Notes: a model not told the origin generated them from the sequence alone. 64,000 nucleotides of DNA from Salipaludibacillus sp. CUR1 (GCF_021028955.1 NZ_JAIWPE010000096.1:446879-510878), one strand, 5' to 3'. Positions 26,565 to 35,811 are shown, numbered from the stretch's first letter. Numbers and translations: made by a program.

Positions 26565-28091
26565 TCAGGCCGAAGCCGTTTTTCTTTCAGGCGCTTCCCC
26601 ATCGGTTCCTTCAGATTCTTCGTCTCTGCTAAGCGCTTTATCAACTGAAGACAACTCATATTCTTCCCCGTGAGCTCCCTTAGGCTCATCTAAAAAGAAC
26701 AGACAGAATAAGAAACTTCCAAAAGCTCCAGCCGCTAAGATAAAGAAAAAGGTTTGCGGAGTTACAAGAGTATAGATTGTTAAATAAACAACAGCCCCTA
26801 CATTTCCATACGCCCCGGCCATACCGGAAATCTGCCCGGTAATCCTTTTTTTAATAAGAGGGATGACAGCAAAGGTGGCTCCTTCTGCCCCCTGTATAAA
26901 AATTGATGTGGCAACTGTTACAGCGATGGCAAGGATCAGCGGCCATTCAGAATTGATAAACGCCATGCCGAATAGCCCTGATGAAATACCGAACATGTAA
27001 AATAGCATCACTGTTTTCCGTTTTGACATCTTATCCGATAGCCAGCCCCCAAGCGGTCTGGCAAACAGGTTAACAAATGCAAATGATGATGCAATCAGTC
27101 CTGCAGCCATTGGCGAAAGATTAAATGTAATCAGAAAAAATAATGGCAGCATAGAAACGATAGCCAGTTCCGCTCCAAAGTTAGCAAAATACGTGGTATT
27201 GAGAGCGGCAACGTTTCTGAATTTGTATTTATCGTCCTCCGGAACCCCGTTCCTTAAGATTGGCAGATTGACTCGGAGAATTTGGGTAATCTGATAGACA
27301 AGCACTACAAATAAAATGGCAAATACGATATACATCGCCTGTTCTGAAACGAACTCAAGATTTTTCAGCCGCCAAGTTAACAAACCTAAAGCCCCTGCAA
27401 GCGGAAGCGTCCATAAGATTAACTGGATCATATCCCCGTATGTGCTGACTTCCATAGCTGCCACTTTCCTCGGCTTTTGATATGTTTTGCCTTCCGGAGT
27501 ATCAGAGACGGAAAACCAATAAATGATTCCGTAAACTATACAGGCTACCCCGGTAAAGGCAATAGCATAACGCCAACCTTCATCCCCGCCGAACGCAGTA
27601 ATAGCCAGCCACGGCAGAACGATTGCAGCTACAGCTGAACCGAAGTTCCCCCATCCAGCATAAAACCCTTCTGCAAAACCGACGCTTTTAGGCGGAAACC
27701 ATTCAGACACCATACGAATGCCTACGACAAAGCTCGCGCCTATGGAGCTCAATAAGAGCCTGGAAATAAACAGCTGTGTCCACGTATTACCAAATGCAAA
27801 CATAAAAGTCGGAATGGCCATAACAATTAATAAAATTGAGAAGACCCGGCGCGGGCCGTATTTATCTAACAGCATTCCAATTACAATGCGGGCAGGAATA
27901 GTTAAGGCAACGTTCAGAATAGCCAGTGCAGCGATGTGATCTGTTGTCAGCCAGCCTACTGAAGCGACCATTGTACCGGAGAGAGGTGCCATGTTAAACC
28001 AGGCGAAAAAAGAAACGAAGAAAGCTCCCCATGTTAAATGCAGTGTTCGTGTTCTGGGATTATTAAACTGGAATAACTCTTTGATTTTCAT
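26565..28091 (-). CDS. NarK/NasA-family nitrate or nitrite transporter (MFS), 508 residues
   Basis: MFS protein with twelve predicted membrane segments and a hydrophilic, acidic C-terminal tail of about 50 residues. LTWGAFFVSFFAWFNMAPL, MLLDKYGPRRVFS (MFS motif A) and RMVSEWFPPKSVGFAEGFYAGWGNFGSA (a nitrate-signature-like stretch) identify the nitrate/nitrite porter family; a second glycine-rich stretch is SGMAGAYGNVGAVVYL. It is the second of two tandem transporters, a pairing seen for NarK1/NarK2 (one importing nitrate, one exchanging nitrate for nitrite). Which does which cannot be told here. Start follows AAAGGGAGCGC. Confidence 0.88.
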   Translation of the reverse strand: MKIKELFQFNNPRTRTLHLTWGAFFVSFFAWFNMAPLSGTMVASVGWLTTDHIAALAILNVALTIPARIVIGMLLDKYGPRRVFSILLIVMAIPTFMFAFGNTWTQLFISRLLLSSIGASFVVGIRMVSEWFPPKSVGFAEGFYAGWGNFGSAVAAIVLPWLAITAFGGDEGWRYAIAFTGVACIVYGIIYWFSVSDTPEGKTYQKPRKVAAMEVSTYGDMIQLILWTLPLAGALGLLTWRLKNLEFVSEQAMYIVFAILFVVLVYQITQILRVNLPILRNGVPEDDKYKFRNVAALNTTYFANFGAELAIVSMLPLFFLITFNLSPMAAGLIASSFAFVNLFARPLGGWLSDKMSKRKTVMLFYMFGISSGLFGMAFINSEWPLILAIAVTVATSIFIQGAEGATFAVIPLIKKRITGQISGMAGAYGNVGAVVYLTIYTLVTPQTFFFILAAGAFGSFLFCLFFLDEPKGAHGEEYELSSVDKALSRDEESEGTDGEAPERKTASA

Positions 28092-28175
28092 AGACAGCGC
28101 TCCCTTTTATGAAGAGGCAGTGAGCTGGTGATTTTACAGTAGTCCGAATCACTCAGCCCTGCTGCCAACCATTTA

Positions 28176-29468
28176 TCAGCACTTCACTTCAGCACCTTTT
28201 CTTGAGTAATAATACCAATGAATTCCAAGACTAATAACATAATAAACTATAAAGATAATTAACGCCAGATTTGCCATTCCCGTAAGGCTGATTGACCAGC
28301 CAAACAGACTGGGAATTAAGAATGCGCCATAGGCAGCAATAGCCGATGTAAACCCAAGCACAGCCGCTGCTTCTTTTTGCTCAAAAATAAATGGAATCAT
28401 TCTGAAGGTCGAACCATTGGCAATTCCTGTAGCAATAAATACGATAATAAACATAGTCAGGAATCCGGCAAAGTTACCTGCGTTATAGAAATACATAACA
28501 CCTAACGTACCAGCTATGAGAAGAATTATATCCCAAAATGTTACAAAAGCTCCACCCAGTTTATCAGAAAGCCAGCCTCCTACAGGACGGATCAGCGCAC
28601 CAAGGAGCGGGCCGATAAAAGCAATCTGGAACACATTCACTTCCGGAAACTCGGTACGGGTCAATAACGGGAAGGCCGCAGCATAACCGATAAAAGATCC
28701 GAAGCACATCGTATACAGCCAAGTCATAATCCATGTATGCTTGTTTTTAAATATTACTGCCTGTTCTTTAAAAGAGGCTTTCACGCCTGGAAGGTTATCC
28801 ATACCGAAGAATGCAGCAATCACTGTCAATACGATTGGAAGGACCCAAATAAAGGCAGCATTCTGCATATATACTTCTGAACCGTCCCCCATCACTTGTG
28901 AGCCGCCGCCTAAAGGACCGAACAGTGCAATAGTGATAACGAGCGGCGATAAAAGTTGAACAGCACTGACACCAAGGTTTCCAATACCAGCGTTTAAACC
29001 TAAGGCAGTTCCTTTCGCTTTTTTAGGGTAAAAGAAACTGATGTTAGACATACTGGAAGCAAAGTTTCCGCCTCCAAAACCGCAGAGTGCAGCAAGAATA
29101 GCCATTGTAATGAATGGTGTTTCCGGATTTTGTACTGCCACTCCTATCCCTATTGCAGGGATAAGAAGAGAAGCCGTACTTATTATTGTCCAGTTTCTCC
29201 CTCCGAAAACAGGGACGAGAAAAGTATAAAATATTCTTAAGGTTGCTCCTGTTAATCCTGGAAGAGCGGCTAAGAGAAATAACTCACTTTCTGTATAGGT
29301 GAAGCCGATATCATTTAAGTTAGCTGCTATGACAGACCAGATCTGCCAGACAGCGAAGGCTAAAAACAAAGCTGAAATGGAAATCCATAAATTCCGCCTG
29401 GCATGGTATTTCCCTTCTTGTTCCCAAAAAGCCTCATTTTCCGGCTCCCATTTTTTAATTCGTGGCAT
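28176..29468 (-). CDS. narK: NarK-family nitrate/nitrite transporter (MFS), 430 residues
   Basis: MFS transporter with the nitrate signature GFGGGNFASSMSNISFFYP followed by KKAKGTALGLNAGIGNLGVS near residue 130, and a second GIANGSTFRMIPFIF near 340, typical of NarK. It probably moves nitrate in and nitrite out for nitrate respiration. A hydrophilic N-terminus (MPRIKKWEPENEAFWEQEGK) resembles other NarK proteins. It lies between the respiratory genes and a second transporter on the same strand. Start after TTGGGGAGATCGTC. Confidence 0.9.
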   Translation of the reverse strand: MPRIKKWEPENEAFWEQEGKYHARRNLWISISALFLAFAVWQIWSVIAANLNDIGFTYTESELFLLAALPGLTGATLRIFYTFLVPVFGGRNWTIISTASLLIPAIGIGVAVQNPETPFITMAILAALCGFGGGNFASSMSNISFFYPKKAKGTALGLNAGIGNLGVSAVQLLSPLVITIALFGPLGGGSQVMGDGSEVYMQNAAFIWVLPIVLTVIAAFFGMDNLPGVKASFKEQAVIFKNKHTWIMTWLYTMCFGSFIGYAAAFPLLTRTEFPEVNVFQIAFIGPLLGALIRPVGGWLSDKLGGAFVTFWDIILLIAGTLGVMYFYNAGNFAGFLTMFIIVFIATGIANGSTFRMIPFIFEQKEAAAVLGFTSAIAAYGAFLIPSLFGWSISLTGMANLALIIFIVYYVISLGIHWYYYSRKGAEVKC

Positions 29469-29544
29469 GACGATCTCCCCAATCTATGTTAAAGTTTTCA
29501 CATTTCCGGTCCAGCCGGGTCCTCTATATCTAATTAACCTGTCT

Positions 29545-29751
29545 TTATTGCTGATTTTCTTCTGCATATTCAAGTTTTCTCCAGTTAAGAAATACAAAAA
29601 AAGCTATAAATGCTGAAACAACGGAAATCCCTGAATAAATAACAACTTGATTAAATTCTTGTCCTAAATAAGATTCCACTGTCCATTGAACCATTACGAC
29701 GTTGACTGCTATTGTCACAAAGATAAGTATCCAGCACATTTTTTTATCCAT
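29545..29751 (-). CDS. Small membrane subunit of the respiratory cluster
   Basis: 68 residues from ATG 29751 (GGAAGGAAG upstream) with two hydrophobic segments (about 5-22 and 34-53). Its start overlaps the Rieske stop by 8 bases, implying translational coupling and perhaps assembly with it. I do not recognise a family; an anchoring role for the Rieske or nitrate reductase complex is inference from context. Confidence 0.7.
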   Translation of the reverse strand: MDKKMCWILIFVTIAVNVVMVQWTVESYLGQEFNQVVIYSGISVVSAFIAFFVFLNWRKLEYAEENQQ

Positions 29752-30277
29752 GGCGGTACTTCCTTCCCGTGGCATAAACTATTCCATTCTCTACTTCAAT
29801 TTCGATTAACGGCAGCTCCCTCTGGGGCGGCCCTTCTACCGGCTGGCCGTTATTGACATCAAAGTACCCTTTATGGCATGGACAAAGCAGAATGTCTTCT
29901 TCCTTCTTATAAAAGACTGGGCACATAAGGTGTGTACAGGCAGAATTATAAGCAACCAGATCTCCGTTCACGGTGTGGACGAGAATCGCCGGGTCATTGT
30001 CTGTCGGATAATTAAAGGTCATTGACTCCCCTTCACCTAATTGATCCAGACGGCCTATTTCCACCCGCTCATTCTCCTCTTCAGCCATTCCCATCATCGC
30101 TCGTACGCTGAAGGGTACGGTCGACAGCCCTAAAGCTATCGACGCTCCTGCAGCAGTTTTAAGAAATGCACGGCGGTTATATTTCAGATCATCTTTCTGA
30201 TCCACGTTTTTCGTCAGGTTTACCATGTCAGACTTTGAGTTTTTAAGATTCCGTCCTTTTTTACACTCGTTAGTCAT
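29744..30277 (-). CDS. Rieske [2Fe-2S] protein with Tat signal
   Basis: 177 residues. A twin-arginine signal NRRAFLKTAAGASIALGL lies at about residues 34-51, preceded by an unusually long hydrophilic leader. The Rieske motifs are SACTHLMCPV and LCPCHKGYF: C-T-H and C-P-C-H give the two Cys and two His cluster ligands, and the extra Cys pair is placed for the disulfide of high-potential Rieske proteins. It should sit on the outer face of the membrane. In the operon it follows the ferredoxin subunit by 39 bases; the start has AAAGGAGAAGGGACA. Confidence 0.9.
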   Translation of the reverse strand: MTNECKKGRNLKNSKSDMVNLTKNVDQKDDLKYNRRAFLKTAAGASIALGLSTVPFSVRAMMGMAEEENERVEIGRLDQLGEGESMTFNYPTDNDPAILVHTVNGDLVAYNSACTHLMCPVFYKKEEDILLCPCHKGYFDVNNGQPVEGPPQRELPLIEIEVENGIVYATGRKYRHG

Positions 30278-30316
30278 TGTCCCTTCTCCTTTCTTTGAGC
30301 ATGAATAACTCAGCTC

Positions 30317-30859
30317 TTAATCGGAATAGACCCCGAAGAATTCAGGCACATAATCCCATTTATTATTTTCTGAAGGTTTCTTCCCTTCAATTAAGTTCAT
30401 CTGGGTACGGCGTCTTCTTAAATCCATCATCTCGTCATGATCAATAAAACGGATTGCATCAGACGGGCAGACAGAGGCACACATTGGTGCAATTTCATGC
30501 TGTGTTCTGTCATAACACATATCGCATTTGTACATTTTGTTTTCTTCAAAATCGAACTTCGGTATTCCAAATGGACAGCCGAAAGTGCAGTTTCTGCAGC
30601 CAATGCATTTCTCCTCCATTGCTGAAAGGACGACACCTTCTTCAGTAATTTGAATAGCGTTGGCCGGGCACACCCTTGCACAGGCTGGATCTTTGCATTG
30701 CATACAAAGCATAGGGTACGTTTGCCGGTTTTCAAAGAAGTCTACATATTCCACATAATTACGTTCTTTAGCATCATGTCCGCCGCATTCACGGCAGGCC
30801 GCCTGACACGCCCGACAGCCAATACAGCGTTCAAACTCCAAGTACATTACTTTTCTCAT
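30317..30859 (-). CDS. Ferredoxin-type electron-transfer subunit, four [4Fe-4S] motifs
   Basis: 180 residues from ATG 30859, preceded by AGGAGGTTATAAG. Cysteine groups are CIGCRACQAACREC, CMQCKDPACARVCP, CIGCRNCTFGCPFG and CDMC...CASVCPSDA, the four-cluster pattern of beta subunits of molybdopterin enzymes (DmsB, NarH, FdhB type). No signal peptide, so it is cytoplasmic like the catalytic subunit. It would carry electrons from the membrane subunit to the molybdenum site. It lies 41 bases after the catalytic gene. Confidence 0.9.
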   Translation of the reverse strand: MRKVMYLEFERCIGCRACQAACRECGGHDAKERNYVEYVDFFENRQTYPMLCMQCKDPACARVCPANAIQITEEGVVLSAMEEKCIGCRNCTFGCPFGIPKFDFEENKMYKCDMCYDRTQHEIAPMCASVCPSDAIRFIDHDEMMDLRRRRTQMNLIEGKKPSENNKWDYVPEFFGVYSD

Positions 30860-30900
30860 TCTTATAACCTCCTGCTGTTTTGGTTGGCCGTTTTGTTTTA

Positions 30901-33024
30901 TTAAGCTTTTCTCAGCTTGACGGCACATACCTTGAACTCCGGCATCCTTGATGTAGGATCAAGAGACGGATTTGTAAGTTTATTTACTGACAGTTCTTTG
31001 CCCCAGTGGTATGGGATGAATACGTGGTCTTTCCGTATCGCTTTAGTTATTTTTGCTTTAACTTTCATATTGCCGCGCCTTGTTTCCAGGTAGACGTAGT
31101 CGCCGTCCATGAAAGCGTATTGAGAAGCAAGTTCAGGATGCATTTCAACGTAAGGTTCCGGGCACTTTTCCATTAAAAACTGGGTTCTCCTCGTCTGTGT
31201 GCCGGATAAATAATGAAAGACAACGCGTCCAGTGGTTAACGTATGCGGATAATCCTCAGTCGGAACTTCACCTGGTTCCTGCCACAATACTGCCGGGAGA
31301 TTTGCTTTTCCGTCAGGTGTGCCAAAAGATTCTCTGAACATAGTCGGTGTACCAGGGTGGTCCTCGTCCGGGCAAGGCCAGAAGACCCCATCCTCTTTCT
31401 CAATCCGATCGTACGTTATTCCATAGTAATCTGCCTTGCCGCCTTTAGAAGCAAGCCGGAACTCTTCATAAATTTCAGGTACATTTTTATATGGAAAGAA
31501 TTTTCCTTTTCCCATTCTCTCTGCGATCAGCTGCATAATTTCCCAGTCTGTTTTAGATTCACCGAGTGGCTCTCTCACTTTTCTGATTCTGATTACACGG
31601 CCTTCAAGGTTGGTTGTTGTCCCTTCGTCCTCAGCCCATGTGGTAGTAGGTAAGACGACATCTGCAAATTCTGCTGTTTCTGAAAGGAAGAAATCAGAAA
31701 CGACCATGAAATCCAGCTTTTTAAAACTGTCCCAGATATAATGGTTATTTGGAGCAGAGACGGCCGGATTGCTGCAAATAACATGCATTGAACGGATGTT
31801 TCCATTTTGGATCTCGTCAAACATCTCATACGCTGAAACTCCCGCTTCAGGCATTTCTTCAGGCTTAATTCCCCAAACTCCGGCTACATATTTTACATGC
31901 TCAGGGTTATCTATTTTCCGGTACCCTGGAAGTGCATCGGCTTTCTGACCATGCTCTCTTCCCCCCTGACCGTTCCCCTGGCCTGTAAAAGTAGCCACTC
32001 CGGATGCAAACTTTCCAATTTGCCCTCTTAACAGAGCCATGGACGTATATAAGGCAACGTTATCTACTCCTTTGTTTTGCTGCTCTACGCCCCGTGCGAA
32101 CATAACAACAGACCGTGGAGACTGGCCATATATATGGGCTGCTTTTATGATTTTTTCTGCCGCTACACCTGTTAGTTCAGACGTATATTCCGGCGTGAAA
32201 AGTTTGACGGCTTCTTTCAAGCCAGCATAGTTATTACATCGTTCATTAACATAAGTTTCATCAACGTATCCTTCGCGTATTAGAAGATGCAGCATGCCGT
32301 TTGCAAGGGCTGAATCTGTTCCTGCCTTTAAATCCAGATGGACGTCTGCAATTCTCGCTGTCGGCGTCTCCCTTGGATCTGCCACAATCATCTTTGCCCC
32401 TTTATCTCTCGCCCGCCATAACCACTGAATTGTGGTTGGGTGGCATTCTGCTGTATTGGTTCCCGCCATGAAGAAACAATCGGTATGTTCAAGTTCCGGC
32501 CAAGGTAAGGTTGATCCCCGGTCAATTCCCAACGTTTTCATGAAGCCGCCTGCTGCTGAAGACATACAGAACCTTCCGTTATAATCAACGTATCTTGTTC
32601 CTAAAGCGACGCGGGCATACTTTCCGACGAGATAGCATTTTTCGTTGGTCATTGAGACTCCGCCAAACACTGACAATGCATTTTTTCCATGTTCAGCCTG
32701 CAGCTTTTTATAATTTTTTTCTATAAGATCCAAAGCTTCTTCCCAGCTGCTTTCAACAAATTCTCCGTTTTTCTTAATAAGCGGTTTTTTAATTCTTTCC
32801 GGGTGGTCTACAGTCTGATAAGCTGTAACCCCTTTAGGACACATTTTTCCCATCGTCACCGGCCAGTCGTAACGCGGCTCTACCCCTACGACCTTTCCGG
32901 ACTTTTTATTTACTCTAATATGCATTCCACACTGCATGCCGCAATAGCAGCAATGAGTTGTAATAAGCTTTTCACCGTCGTGCTTCAGATTTTTAACTCC
33001 TGGTTTTACCACAAATTGTGTCAT
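30901..33024 (-). CDS. Molybdopterin oxidoreductase, NasC/NapA-type nitrate reductase catalytic subunit
   Basis: 707 residues. The N-terminal [4Fe-4S] site is CYCGMQC (Cys25, Cys28, Cys32) with Cys62. NGRFCMSSAAGGF places Cys153 as the molybdenum ligand, as in assimilatory (NasC/NarB) and periplasmic nitrate reductases; MAGTNTAECHP, FTGQGNGQGGREHG and HYLSGTQTRRTQFL are further cofactor-binding blocks. There is no Tat signal, so it acts in the cytoplasm. The start codon directly abuts the stop of the membrane-subunit gene. Nitrate is the likely substrate given adjacent NarK genes, but other oxyanions are possible. Confidence 0.88.
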   Translation of the reverse strand: MTQFVVKPGVKNLKHDGEKLITTHCCYCGMQCGMHIRVNKKSGKVVGVEPRYDWPVTMGKMCPKGVTAYQTVDHPERIKKPLIKKNGEFVESSWEEALDLIEKNYKKLQAEHGKNALSVFGGVSMTNEKCYLVGKYARVALGTRYVDYNGRFCMSSAAGGFMKTLGIDRGSTLPWPELEHTDCFFMAGTNTAECHPTTIQWLWRARDKGAKMIVADPRETPTARIADVHLDLKAGTDSALANGMLHLLIREGYVDETYVNERCNNYAGLKEAVKLFTPEYTSELTGVAAEKIIKAAHIYGQSPRSVVMFARGVEQQNKGVDNVALYTSMALLRGQIGKFASGVATFTGQGNGQGGREHGQKADALPGYRKIDNPEHVKYVAGVWGIKPEEMPEAGVSAYEMFDEIQNGNIRSMHVICSNPAVSAPNNHYIWDSFKKLDFMVVSDFFLSETAEFADVVLPTTTWAEDEGTTTNLEGRVIRIRKVREPLGESKTDWEIMQLIAERMGKGKFFPYKNVPEIYEEFRLASKGGKADYYGITYDRIEKEDGVFWPCPDEDHPGTPTMFRESFGTPDGKANLPAVLWQEPGEVPTEDYPHTLTTGRVVFHYLSGTQTRRTQFLMEKCPEPYVEMHPELASQYAFMDGDYVYLETRRGNMKVKAKITKAIRKDHVFIPYHWGKELSVNKLTNPSLDPTSRMPEFKVCAVKLRKA

Positions 33025-34170
33025 TTATAATTCCTCCTTGCCTGAATGGGCTGGCTGATAAAAGTCTTCTGACCGTTTCCGGCCAAATCCCGGCATGTGT
33101 ATACCATTATTTGTTTGGACAGGGGCTGCTTTCCCCGCTCCCTTAGGTAAGTTCAACTGGCTCATTACCCGAAGTTTCCTGCGGCAGGCCGGACAGTAGT
33201 CAGCCAGCCAGTCTCCCTCATCATTTTTTAAATCAAATGCCTGAGCCCCTAAGATGGCTTTTACATCTTCTATCTGCTCATCGTTCGAATAAAGTTCTCC
33301 GCAGCCTGAACAGTCTCTCGTATCTACTCCCGGAGTTTCCTGATAGTTCATCGGCACTGAAGCAGCCATTGGCCTCATAGGGAGATGCACAAGCTTCCCG
33401 AATGGAAAATACACAAGGAAAACGACGACTGTAATCTGATGGATTAAAGCTAATTGAGGGTGCATCCATCCGCCTAAAAGTTTGTATGAGACTGTCAGGA
33501 ACAAACCTGTTAATGTTACTGCGAGAAGCAAATATAGAGGAAATAAATCAAATTCTGCCCTCTGAGTGACTTTAAGATCTTTATCACGAATTCTTCTGAT
33601 GATTGCCATTGCAAGCCCTATTAACAGCATCGATGCTGTTATATTCAAGCCTTCAAAAAACATTTGGGCAAGCCAGCCGTCTGCCGCCATTTGAATTGTC
33701 GGGATGTTAAAAACAACCATTTGGTAAGTTGACGAATCGACCAGTTTAAAGTGCATCCATCCCAGTGTGAGACCGAAAGTGATCGCCAGAGAGCCGATGC
33801 ATCCCCAGGCGATCAGCCAATGCTGGATACCTCTGTAGACGCCTCTCTTAAAAATATATTTTTGGAGTAAAATATTATCTATTAAGGTTTTAAAAATGGC
33901 TTTTCCATTTCTCTTCTGGCTGTTCTTTGACTTCATTTTTTGAATAGACCGCTTAATGACTTCATGTGTAGCCGGTCTCATTATCCAGGAAGTCAGCCGC
34001 ACGGTCATGCCGATAAAGAAGATAAACGTTGAAACCATATAACCGAACAGCATCCAATCCATATGTGAAAATTGCCCTGTTCCAATCCACATGGACATAA
34101 ATAAGATGACAACTACAATAAATGAGTACATACTTGATTTTGAATAAAATGATTTTTCTAATTGACTCAT
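33025..34170 (-). CDS. NarI-like membrane cytochrome b subunit with C-terminal Cys pairs
   Basis: 381 residues. About six hydrophobic segments; histidines in YRGIQHWLIAWG and HPQLALIHQITVVVFLVYFPFGKLVHLP resemble the heme ligands of NarI/HdrE-type b cytochromes that take electrons from quinol. A cytoplasmic C-terminal domain has CSGCGEL and CPACRRKL, a possible zinc or rubredoxin-like site absent from classical NarI. It is the first gene of the operon, with two FNR boxes upstream and the ribosome site AGAAGGGGG. Confidence 0.8.
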   Translation of the reverse strand: MSQLEKSFYSKSSMYSFIVVVILFMSMWIGTGQFSHMDWMLFGYMVSTFIFFIGMTVRLTSWIMRPATHEVIKRSIQKMKSKNSQKRNGKAIFKTLIDNILLQKYIFKRGVYRGIQHWLIAWGCIGSLAITFGLTLGWMHFKLVDSSTYQMVVFNIPTIQMAADGWLAQMFFEGLNITASMLLIGLAMAIIRRIRDKDLKVTQRAEFDLFPLYLLLAVTLTGLFLTVSYKLLGGWMHPQLALIHQITVVVFLVYFPFGKLVHLPMRPMAASVPMNYQETPGVDTRDCSGCGELYSNDEQIEDVKAILGAQAFDLKNDEGDWLADYCPACRRKLRVMSQLNLPKGAGKAAPVQTNNGIHMPGFGRKRSEDFYQPAHSGKEEL

Positions 34171-34268
34171 TATGGAACCCCCTTCTGAAAAACCTCGTTT
34201 AGTCAGGTGAACTATGTGATCTGCCCAACAGGTTGTTTTTCCTCATTCATAATTAATTTGTTAATTTC

Positions 34269-34334
34269 ATTTTAGTGTCTGGGGGGAGGAGTCACTGTGC
34301 AATCAGTCACAGCGAATGTGTGATTTTCGTCACA
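34269..34334 (-). promoter_or_regulatory. Tandem FNR boxes and promoter of the respiratory operon
   Basis: TGTGCAATCAGTCACA (34296-34311) lies 29.5 bases from TAAAAT (34274-34269 on the minus strand), i.e. centred at -41.5. A second, perfect box TGTGATTTTCGTCACA (34319-34334) is centred 23 bases further upstream, at about -64.5. Nothing else is evident in the 34171-34493 gap. Confidence 0.85.
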
Positions 34335-34493
34335 CCAAACAGGTAAATATGGCGATTTTATTAACAACAATCGTAAGAATGGCTCAACAGCAGTATTTAT
34401 GAAAAAAACGATGGTTCGGAAGTTCACATAAATGTCAAAATGACAGGCTTGAATAGGGTAGACTTTTAAAGAAGCGACTTTTTAAACATAAAA

Positions 34494-34535
34494 CATAAAA
34501 AACCGTTAATGAAAGACTGACCTTTCATTAACGGT
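34494..34535 (-). terminator. Terminator of the HesB-like gene
   Basis: A 14-bp stem ACCGTTAATGAAAG (34502-34515) with its complement (34522-34535) is followed on the minus strand by TTTTTTATG. Confidence 0.9.
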
Positions 34536-34565
34536 GCGCTTTAATATTTATTATATTTAACTTAT

Positions 34566-34856
34566 TTAATCTGCATAGTTATAAGAGACTTCCTGTTTTT
34601 CTTCATCATAAGTCACTTTTAAATCTTTTCCGTCGAAATACCATTCATCTTTTTTTTCTACGTAAAACAAAATACCATCTTTTTCAACTGAAGCCGCTTC
34701 TTCTTCCGGGGCTTTAACGGTAACGCCCAATGAAAAGCCTGATTGAAAGTTTCCGCACCCTCCATATCTGGCAAAAAACTGTACATGATCACCTGAAGTG
34801 ACTTCCAGTTCATTTTTAAACCAATCCAGTGCCTGTTCGCTTATTATTACTTGCAT
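34566..34856 (-). CDS. HesB/IscA-like protein (YneR type)
   Basis: 96 residues. IISEQALDWFKNEL and FFARYGGCGNFQSGFSLGV are typical of the HesB/YadR/YfhF group in Bacillaceae. Only one cysteine (Cys34) is present, whereas A-type Fe-S carriers have three, so a carrier function is doubtful. Start after GTGGAGGG. It is a single-gene unit with its own terminator, between the respiratory operon and the third Crp/Fnr gene. Confidence 0.8.
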   Translation of the reverse strand: MQVIISEQALDWFKNELEVTSGDHVQFFARYGGCGNFQSGFSLGVTVKAPEEEAASVEKDGILFYVEKKDEWYFDGKDLKVTYDEEKQEVSYNYAD

Positions 34857-34992
34857 TTTTTCCCTCCACTCTCATACTCTTTTTCATATGTTATTCCCTT
34901 ATATTAATCAGGGAAAACACTTTATAAATAGGGTCTAATTTTTGGTAAACTATAGGTAACAACTGAATTAATTGAAAGAGCAGGTGATTATT

Positions 34993-35685
34993 TTGTCTAC
35001 CAAGTCTTTTTTGCATAATATACCGGTATTTGCGCCATTGCCTGATACCATTAAAGTGAAACTTGAGGAAATTATCCTGACTAAAGCCGTTACAAAAGGA
35101 GAAGTCCTGTTTAGGGAAACAGAACCAGCTGAATCCTTATACTTTATCAATGAAGGAAAAGTTAAATTAACTAAAAGCAGTGCGGACGGTAAAGAAATTG
35201 TATTAAATATCAGGCAAAAGGATGAGATTTTTGCTGAAGTGGCTTTATTCAGCCCTGAGGAAACGACTTATCCGGCCACTGCTACTGTTTTAGAAGGCGG
35301 GAGCGTCTCTTATATCCGCAATGAAGACCTGGAAATGATGCTTCTGGAACATCCTGAATTAGGTATGCCTATTTTCCGTATTATGGCAGAGCGGTTAAGA
35401 ATCTCCCAAACGACGTTACGGGATGTGGCTTTGTACGGAAAGTTGAGCGCTTTAGCTGCCACTCTTGTAAGGTTAACAGAAGATTACGGAATTAAAAAGG
35501 AAGACGGTATTTATATAGATATTAAGCTGACCCATGAAGATTTAGGAAATTTTTTCGGTGCTACCCGGGAAAGTGTGACACGAATGATGAATCAGCTGAA
35601 AAAGCAAAAAATACTCTCTAAAAAACAAGGTTATCTTGTTATTCATGATTTAGAGGAATTAAAAACATACATGCATGATGCCTGA
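34993..35685 (+). CDS. Crp/Fnr-family regulator without Fe-S ligands (third member)
   Basis: 230 residues from TTG 34993 (AGGTG 6 bases upstream; a TTG at 34972 is the alternative). It has a cNMP-binding-like barrel (about 10-120) and a winged helix with GATRESVTRMMNQL, which keeps the E--SR pattern for TGTGA-like sites. The C-terminus ends ELKTYMHDA with no cysteines, so it does not bind the Bacillus Fnr cluster and must sense something else. It lies between the respiratory operon and the molybdopterin genes, which suggests a role in anaerobic or nitrogen-oxide response. Confidence 0.85.
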   Translation: MSTKSFLHNIPVFAPLPDTIKVKLEEIILTKAVTKGEVLFRETEPAESLYFINEGKVKLTKSSADGKEIVLNIRQKDEIFAEVALFSPEETTYPATATVLEGGSVSYIRNEDLEMMLLEHPELGMPIFRIMAERLRISQTTLRDVALYGKLSALAATLVRLTEDYGIKKEDGIYIDIKLTHEDLGNFFGATRESVTRMMNQLKKQKILSKKQGYLVIHDLEELKTYMHDA

Positions 35686-35811
35686 TTACCTGCGTCTTTC
35701 CCCGCTTTTTTTCACCGGCAGGTATTTTGGGCTTATGGAGTAATGTTTTTTTACGGGGGTCAGAAAATTACATTAGTACCTCTTCTTTTAATGATAATTA
35801 ACTGGTCTTCA

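Noticed and set aside
34356..34493. A rightward transcript from the perfect FNR box at 34319
   Set aside because: The hexamer at the expected distance (TTTTAT) is poor, and the downstream hairpin has its T-run on the minus strand only.
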